Position numbers and translations under genes: made by a program. The notes under the pieces are model-generated. The model made no database searches and was not told the origin of the DNA. It saw nothing but the letters and a program-made list of their open reading frames with translations. Positions 16,924 to 21,143 of a stretch of 21,143 nt of DNA are shown piece by piece. Position 1 is the first letter of the stretch, and every line of letters begins with the position of its first letter. Origin of the DNA: Elusimicrobiota bacterium (GTDB taxonomy: Bacteria > Elusimicrobiota > Elusimicrobia > UBA1565 > UBA9628); the NCBI GenBank assembly GCA_028717525.1, contig JAQUNT010000002.1, forward strand, positions 1 through 21,143, in the 5' to 3' direction.

Positions 16924-18203
16924 CAGCCTTGCAGGCCGCCCCCCAGGTCCTCGGGCACGGGGACGGTGCCGTGGGCGGGATGCCTCTCCGGGACGGCCAT
17001 GGGCATGCGCCGGAAGTAGAACCACGAGCTGGCCAGGCAGACCAAGCCGCCGAGGCAGACGGCCGCGGGCGCCCCGAGCCTCTCCGCCGCGGCGCCGATG
17101 AGGAAATTCCCGGCCGGAGCGGTGCCCATGAAGGTGAAGGAGAACAAGGCCATGATCCGGCCGCGCATCTCCTCGGCGGCCAAGGTCTGCAGCAAAGTGT
17201 TGCTGGCGGCGAAAGCGGTCATCATGCTCCAGCCCACCAAAGCCATGGCCGCGGCAGCCGGCCAGAACCCGCCGGAGAAGGAGAACATGACGATGCCGGC
17301 CCCGAAGGCGACGCCCGCGGCCCCGGCCAGCGCCGGCAGGCCGCGCAGGCTTTCCTTGCGCGCGAGCAGCAAAGAGCCGGCCACGGCTCCGACCCCCATG
17401 GCGCCCATGAGCAGCCCGGCGCCCTGGGAGCCGCTGGCGAAGACCTGGTCGGCGAATACGGGGATGAGCGTGAGGAAGGGGACCCCGGCCAAGCTCAGGA
17501 CCGAGAGCTGGACCAGCATGGCTCCCATGTCGGGCCTGCCGAAGGCGTAGCTTAGCCCGCGGCGCATATAGAGCCAGGGGCTGTCCGTGGCCCCGGCCGG
17601 CACCGCCGCCTCGCGGCCATGCATCAGGAGCAGGCTGGTCAGCACCGCCAGATAGCTCCCCGCGTTGATCAGGAAGCAGACGCCCTCGCCGTAGAGGCTC
17701 ACCAAGAACCCGGCCAAGGTCGGCCCGACCATGCGCGATATGTTGAGCAGCGAGGAATTGAGCGCGATAGCGTTGCCCATGTCGGGCTTGTCCACGAGGT
17801 CTGCCACGAAGGCTTGGCGCGCGGGCATGTCGAAGACCGTGACCAAGCCCAGCAGGAAGGCCAGCACGAAGATGTGCCAGATCTGGATCAGGCCGCTCAT
17901 GGTCAGCGCGGCCAGCACCGCGGCCTGAACGAAGCACAGGGCCTGCGTGGCCAGGAGCAGGCGCCGGCGGCCCCAGCGGTCCGCCGCGATGGAGCCGAAG
18001 AGCCCCAGGAACAGGGCCGGCGCCGAACCCGCGAAGCCGACCAGGCCGAGCATGAATGGCGAGCGGGTCAGGCGATAGACCAGCCACATCTGCGCCATGA
18101 TCTGCATCCAGGTCCCGGTCATGGAGACCACCATGCCGATGAAGTAGAGTCGGAAGTCCCGATATTTCAGGGAACGGAGCGTGCGCTCGAGGTGTTGGCG
18201 CAA
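16923..18203 (-). CDS. MFS transporter, EntS-like (MFS_3 group)
   Basis: This is an inner-membrane secondary transporter of 426 aa with about twelve hydrophobic helices. The N-terminus LRSLKYRDFRLYFIG...TGTWMQ and the loop motif DRWGRRRLLLATQ are typical of the EntS-like exporter group of the major facilitator superfamily. The likely start is TTG at 18203, one base after the PPK2 stop (TGAGTTG), because the conserved SLKYRDFRLYF segment begins only about ten residues in and the next Met would remove the first helix. Translation is therefore probably coupled to PPK2. Such proteins export siderophores, drugs or unknown small molecules; the substrate cannot be inferred. Its place as third gene after the exported NTase and PPK2 may be functional or incidental. 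Confidence 0.9.
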   Translation of the reverse strand: MRQHLERTLRSLKYRDFRLYFIGMVVSMTGTWMQIMAQMWLVYRLTRSPFMLGLVGFAGSAPALFLGLFGSIAADRWGRRRLLLATQALCFVQAAVLAALTMSGLIQIWHIFVLAFLLGLVTVFDMPARQAFVADLVDKPDMGNAIALNSSLLNISRMVGPTLAGFLVSLYGEGVCFLINAGSYLAVLTSLLLMHGREAAVPAGATDSPWLYMRRGLSYAFGRPDMGAMLVQLSVLSLAGVPFLTLIPVFADQVFASGSQGAGLLMGAMGVGAVAGSLLLARKESLRGLPALAGAAGVAFGAGIVMFSFSGGFWPAAAAMALVGWSMMTAFAASNTLLQTLAAEEMRGRIMALFSFTFMGTAPAGNFLIGAAAERLGAPAAVCLGGLVCLASSWFYFRRMPMAVPERHPAHGTVPVPEDLGGGLQG

Positions 18204-18204
18204 C

Positions 18205-19428
18205 TCAGTCCGGGATCACGACTGTCCTGGGGTCGAAGGAGACCTTGGGGTAGCGCGGGTCCATGCGCTGCATGGCTTCCTTGATGATGCGGGCCACGGC
18301 GTAGTTGCGGTACCACTTCTTGTTGGCGGGGATGACGTGCCAGGGCGCCCAGGGAGTGCTGGTGCGGGCCAGGACCTGGCCGTAAGCCCGCTGGAACTCG
18401 TCCCAGTGCTTGCGGGTCTCCAGGTCCGCCTCGGAGAACTTCCAGTTCTTGTCCGGGTCGTCGAGCCGCTCCTGCAGGCGCGCCTTCTGCTCGTCCTTGG
18501 AGATGTTCAGGAAGAACTTCAGGATGACGGTCCCGTTCTCCGCGAGCTTCTTCTCGAAAGCGTTGATCGTGTCGTAGCGCTTGGCCACCTCCTCTGCCGA
18601 GAAGGTCTTGTACACGGTCGGCACCAGGATATCCTCGTAGTGCGAGCGGTTGAACACGCCGATCATGCCCTTGCCGGGCAGGGCCTTCTTGATGCGCCAG
18701 AGGAAGCTGTGCTTGGCCTCCTGCGCGGTGGGCTTCTTGAAGCTGGAAACCTTGACGCCCTGGGGGTTGAGGCCGGTGAGCACCCAGCGGATGGTGCCGT
18801 CCTTGCCGCCCGTGTCCATGGCCTGGATGACGATGAGCACCGAGCGCTTGCCCTCGGCGTAGAGCTTCTGCTGGAGCTCGTCCATCTCCCTTTGGTCATC
18901 CTCGAGCCGGTCCTTGGCCTTGTCCTTCTCGTGCTTCATGCCCGGGGTTCGGTTCGGGCCGAGCTCGGCCGGATCGACCTGGCCCTTGGGGTCGTAGGGC
19001 ACGCGGAACGGTGCGCCGAAATCCCCCTCCGCGGCCACGGCCTCGACGGCGTCGCTCCCGCGGCCGGCGCGGTCGTAGAACTCGCCCATGGCTTTGGAGT
19101 CCGCCCCGTCCTTCCGCACCTGGACCTGGTCGGCCAGGGATTGCAGAGCGGGCATCGCAGCGGGGACGGCCTCAGGGGCAGCCGGGGCGGCCAGGGCCGG
19201 GGCGAGCTTGAGCTGGGGCACGGGCGCCAGGACGGGCATCGCGGGAGCGAGCGACGGGGCCAAGGCCAGGGTGCTCTTCAGGCCAGGCGCGCTCGGGACG
19301 ACGATGGAGGCGCCAATAGCACCGACCTGCGGCCGGGAGAGCGGGAGGCCCGGATTGCTCAGGCGCATAGGGGCCGCGGCCCCGAAAGCCTGGGCCGAGA
19401 CCGCCAGAAGCAGGAACCCTCTCACCAT
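18205..19428 (-). CDS. PPK2-family polyphosphate kinase with signal peptide and long leader
   Basis: PPK2 enzymes transfer phosphate between polyphosphate and nucleotides. The catalytic domain (about residues 150-407) has Walker A MDTGGKDGT starting at M204, the FKKPT segment, and the Walker B-type FNRSHYEDI at 259-267, all intact. Unusually, the ATG at 19428 begins a signal peptide (MVRGFLLLAVSAQAFGAAA), followed by about 110 Ala/Pro/Leu-rich residues with PMRLSNPGL, PQLKL, PAAMPALQSLAD and EFYDR. The same blocks occur in the product of the preceding gene. I prefer 19428 to the in-frame upstream codon at 19470 because it starts the hydrophobic core directly and overlaps the upstream stop by seven bases (ATGGTGA), the pattern of coupled genes. 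Export of a nucleotide-dependent kinase is unexpected. Enzyme family is secure, location is inferred. Confidence 0.9.
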   Translation of the reverse strand: MVRGFLLLAVSAQAFGAAAPMRLSNPGLPLSRPQVGAIGASIVVPSAPGLKSTLALAPSLAPAMPVLAPVPQLKLAPALAAPAAPEAVPAAMPALQSLADQVQVRKDGADSKAMGEFYDRAGRGSDAVEAVAAEGDFGAPFRVPYDPKGQVDPAELGPNRTPGMKHEKDKAKDRLEDDQREMDELQQKLYAEGKRSVLIVIQAMDTGGKDGTIRWVLTGLNPQGVKVSSFKKPTAQEAKHSFLWRIKKALPGKGMIGVFNRSHYEDILVPTVYKTFSAEEVAKRYDTINAFEKKLAENGTVILKFFLNISKDEQKARLQERLDDPDKNWKFSEADLETRKHWDEFQRAYGQVLARTSTPWAPWHVIPANKKWYRNYAVARIIKEAMQRMDPRYPKVSFDPRTVVIPD

Positions 19429-20195
19429 AGATTCAGGTCGATGCGCTTCGCGTCTCCGGAGCTGAACCACTCGTAGGTCTCATAGCCGCCGCCGTAGAAG
19501 GGCACGGCCTCCTTGTACTTCTGCTCCCCCGCGCTGAGCACCCCGTGCAGCTGGATGGGGATGCCCGTGGCAGCCTCGATCTCGCGCTCGATGATCGAGC
19601 TGTCGGGATTGCGGCCGCCCCGGTCGCGCAGCAAGGGCGCCAGGTCCAGGTCGCTGTAGCCCGTGGGCGGCCGGAAATTCTTGAGCGCCGAGGCCTTGCC
19701 CTTGGCCCGGGAGCCGATGGCGGCCAGGTCCAGGAGGTTTTCGCCGTAGTGCTTGCGCAGTATGGAGACCACGGTCCTGAGTTGCTCCTGGCTGACCCCG
19801 TAGAGGCCCGTGTCCGGGTCCTTGGCCAGAGGGGCTGAGCGGTCCGTCTCCGCGGGCGCGGCCTGGAACGCGGAGCGATCGTAGAAGCTGTCGATGGCTG
19901 AGGCCGCGGACACCGCTGGTCCCGGCTGGACCTTGTCCGCGAGGGTCTCCAGGGCCGGCATCGCCGCCGGCGCGGCTTGCGGCGCAGCCGGCGCGGCCAA
20001 GGCCGCAGACAACCTGAGTTGGGGCAAAGGCTGCAGCGCCGGGGCCAAGGACAGGACCGGCAGGGAGCCCTTGGCCGCGACCGTAGGCTGGAAGATGGCA
20101 AGGCCGGGGCTGCCCAAGCGGATGGGCGCGCTGGCGGCCGCGGCGTCAGCGGCCAAGAGCATGGCGACGGCAAGCGCCCGCAAGAGTCTTTGCAT
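19422..20195 (-). CDS. Exported nucleotidyltransferase-like protein with leader shared with PPK2
   Basis: This is a 257-aa protein in two parts. Residues 1-22 are a signal peptide, and residues about 23-110 an Ala/Pro/Leu-rich leader with PIRLGSPGL, PQLRL, PAAMPALETLAD and SFYDR, closely matching the leader of the next gene's PPK2. Residues about 130-257 resemble a minimal Pol-beta-type nucleotidyltransferase: GSRAKG at 161-166 and SDLDL at 181-185, with D182 and D184 as putative metal ligands, and a later RIDLNLW at the C-terminus that could supply the third Asp. The GS-to-DxD distance is longer than the usual 9-13 residues because KNFRPPTGY is inserted. The acceptor is unknown. The gene overlaps PPK2 by seven bases. 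A -10-like CATACT (minus strand, 20210 to 20205) stands nine bases before the ATG. Confidence 0.72.
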   Translation of the reverse strand: MQRLLRALAVAMLLAADAAAASAPIRLGSPGLAIFQPTVAAKGSLPVLSLAPALQPLPQLRLSAALAAPAAPQAAPAAMPALETLADKVQPGPAVSAASAIDSFYDRSAFQAAPAETDRSAPLAKDPDTGLYGVSQEQLRTVVSILRKHYGENLLDLAAIGSRAKGKASALKNFRPPTGYSDLDLAPLLRDRGGRNPDSSIIEREIEAATGIPIQLHGVLSAGEQKYKEAVPFYGGGYETYEWFSSGDAKRIDLNLW

Positions 20196-20335
20196 CCTGT
20201 CTTAGTATGGAGAAAGAACGGGCGCCGCGCATGGGCCGAAGGGCCGACCTGGAATGGAAATGGGCCCGGGTCGGAGGGCCTAGACTCGTCCGGGAGCGCC
20301 TCGGTCGGCCCCTGGCGCGAGCGCGCGGGCCCTGC

Positions 20336-20364
20336 TGGTCAGAAGGCCCGCTTTCGCCTACAAT
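20336..20364 (+). promoter_or_regulatory. Promoter candidate of the RidA-like gene
   Basis: TACAAT (20359-20364) matches the -10 consensus in five of six positions, and TGGTCA (20336-20341) is a weak -35 at 17-bp spacing. The mRNA leader would be about 14 bases and would include the ribosome site GAGGTG (20375-20380). Confidence 0.5.
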
Positions 20365-20385
20365 ATCAATCCAGAGAGGTGTCCC

Positions 20386-20814
20386 ATGAGATCGATCCTG
20401 CCTTGGCTCCTGATCCCCTGTCTCCTGGCTGGCTGCAGCGCCGGCCGCCGCTACCACGCGGACGATAACGTCATCGGCCCCTACACCCCGGTCGTGGAGG
20501 CGGGAGGCTTCCTCCATGTCTCCGGCCAGATCGCGCTGAAGCCCGGCACGACCGAGCTCGTCAGCGGCGGCGTGGCCGCGCAGGTGCGCCAGGCCATGGA
20601 GAACATCAAGGCGCTGCTGGCGAAGGCCGGCGCGGACATGGACGACATCGTGCAATGCACCGTCTACCTCAGGAGCATGGACGACTTCGCCCAGATGAAC
20701 CAAGTCTACGGGAGCTACTTCGCTCCGGGCCGCGCTCCCGCGCGCACGACCGTTGCAGTCGCCAGGCTCCCGCGCGACGCCGCGGTCGAGGTCGCCGCGC
20801 TCGCGCACAAGTGA
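20386..20814 (+). CDS. RidA/YjgF-family protein with lipoprotein signal
   Basis: RidA proteins hydrolyse reactive enamine or imine intermediates to ketones and ammonia, normally in the cytoplasm. This 142-aa version starts with a lipoprotein signal, MRSILPWLLIPCLLAGC (lipobox LAGC, C17), followed by a full RidA domain: IGPYTPVVEAGGFLHVSGQIAL, the central helix with RQAMENIKALLAKAG, and PARTTVAVARLP with R120 as the substrate-carboxylate Arg and a downstream Glu in AVEVAAL. All key residues are present. The ribosome site GAGGTG lies five bases before the ATG. It is followed by an amidohydrolase gene 26 bases later; a deaminase-type neighbour would fit enamine chemistry. An exported RidA implies periplasmic substrates, or a different role for the fold. 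Confidence 0.9.
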   Translation: MRSILPWLLIPCLLAGCSAGRRYHADDNVIGPYTPVVEAGGFLHVSGQIALKPGTTELVSGGVAAQVRQAMENIKALLAKAGADMDDIVQCTVYLRSMDDFAQMNQVYGSYFAPGRAPARTTVAVARLPRDAAVEVAALAHK

Positions 20815-20828
20815 AGGGCGGGATTATC

Positions 20829-20834
20829 TATACT
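20829..20834 (+). promoter_or_regulatory. -10-like hexamer directly before the amidohydrolase gene
   Basis: TATACT ends six bases before the ATG at 20841, so a transcript from here would start at the ATG. No -35 box or Shine-Dalgarno sequence is seen. It would be an internal promoter between ridA and the amidohydrolase. Confidence 0.4.
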
Positions 20835-20840
20835 AGGCCG

Positions 20841-21143
20841 ATGGATATCCTCATCAGAGGCGCGGACATCCTCACCCTCGACCCCGCGGGCCGCATCCTG
20901 CGCGGCTGCGACCTGGCCATATCCGGAAAGGCCATCCTCGCCATCGGCAGGATCCCCAGGTCCTTCAAGCCCCGCGAGACCCTCTCCGGCCGCGGCCGCC
21001 TCGTGGTCCCCGCTTTCCACAACGCGCACTGCCACAGCCCCATGACCTTGGTGCGCGGCTGGGCCGAGGATCTGCCCTTCGACCGCTGGCTCAACGAGAG
21101 GATCTGAGTCGCGGAGTCCGCCCTCCGGGAGGACGACGTCTAC
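20841..21143 (+). pseudogene. Amidohydrolase (cytosine deaminase/SsnA-like), interrupted by TGA, continues past window end
   Basis: This is the N-terminal part of a metal-dependent amidohydrolase of the aminohydrolase/chlorohydrolase group, which includes S-adenosylhomocysteine, guanine and related deaminases. It has the N-terminal composite-domain strands (MDILIRGADILTLDPAGRIL), then LVVPAFHNAHCHSPMTLVRGWAEDLPFDRWLNERI with the metal ligands H63 and H65. At codon 89 (21105-21107) a TGA interrupts the frame. The twelve codons after it read VAESALREDDVY and fit the family consensus (LNE.IW..E..L..EDVY), so the TGA replaces a conserved Trp TGG. The frame is open to the last base. This is either a recent nonsense mutation, a consensus error, or much less likely recoding; many other genes here end in TGA. 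A -10-like TATACT precedes the ATG by six bases. Confidence 0.75.

Noticed and set aside
21105..21107. TGA read as tryptophan or selenocysteine
   Set aside because: Many intact genes in the window end in TGA, and the family has Trp rather than Cys here, so recoding is less likely than mutation or a base error.

Overview
The window is GC-rich and gene-dense, and comes from an anaerobic or facultative bacterium with an outer membrane. Evidence for the outer membrane is a beta-barrel fusion protein ending in Phe, three lipobox proteins, a Prc-type periplasmic protease and secreted enzymes. Anaerobic or facultative life is suggested by the homodimeric pyruvate:ferredoxin oxidoreductase and the NrfHA nitrite reductase. 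The long Ala/Pro-rich leaders after signal peptides remind me of Elusimicrobiota, but that placement is inference (about 50%). No rRNA, tRNA, CRISPR array, insertion sequence or prophage gene was seen.

Layout. (1) 1-6324, plus strand: 3' end of a Prc/Tsp protease gene, clpB, and a 933-aa protein that joins a degenerate 5'-nucleotidase to a C-terminal barrel. It starts at a TTG overlapping the clpB stop, and two perfect hairpins lie just inside it. (2) 6334-11171, minus strand: a six-gene run. In transcription order it is a 4Fe-4S protein, a cysteine-motif flavoprotein, NrfH, NrfA, a 12-cysteine small lipoprotein and a zinc amidase. A CRP/FNR-type palindrome, TTGAC-N4-GTCAA, lies 32 bp upstream of a -10-like hexamer ahead of the first gene, so I read the run as a nitrite/nitrosative-stress operon. 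(3) 11221-12232: thpR and dtd diverge from a 19-bp gap carrying overlapping -10 hexamers for both. (4) 12363-13144: a secreted leader-like protein and a small membrane protein. (5) 13275-16871: PFOR with a good promoter and a strong terminator. (6) 16923-20195, minus strand: a tightly coupled trio of exported nucleotidyltransferase-like protein, exported PPK2-type polyphosphate kinase and an MFS transporter. (7) 20386-21143, plus strand: a lipoprotein RidA followed by an amidohydrolase whose frame is broken by TGA at a conserved Trp position.

Themes. Several first genes (dtd, thpR, the 192-aa protein, PFOR, the Fe-S operon, the amidohydrolase) have a -10-like hexamer about 6-11 nt before the ATG, which implies leaderless or nearly leaderless transcripts. 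Operon-internal genes such as nrfA and the Cys-rich gene have strong Shine-Dalgarno sequences. The most unusual protein-level features are the NTase/PPK2 pair with homologous secretion leaders, the catalytically degenerate 5'-nucleotidase-barrel fusion, and the cysteine-rich lipoprotein attached to nrfHA. No stretch longer than 300 bases lacks a gene.
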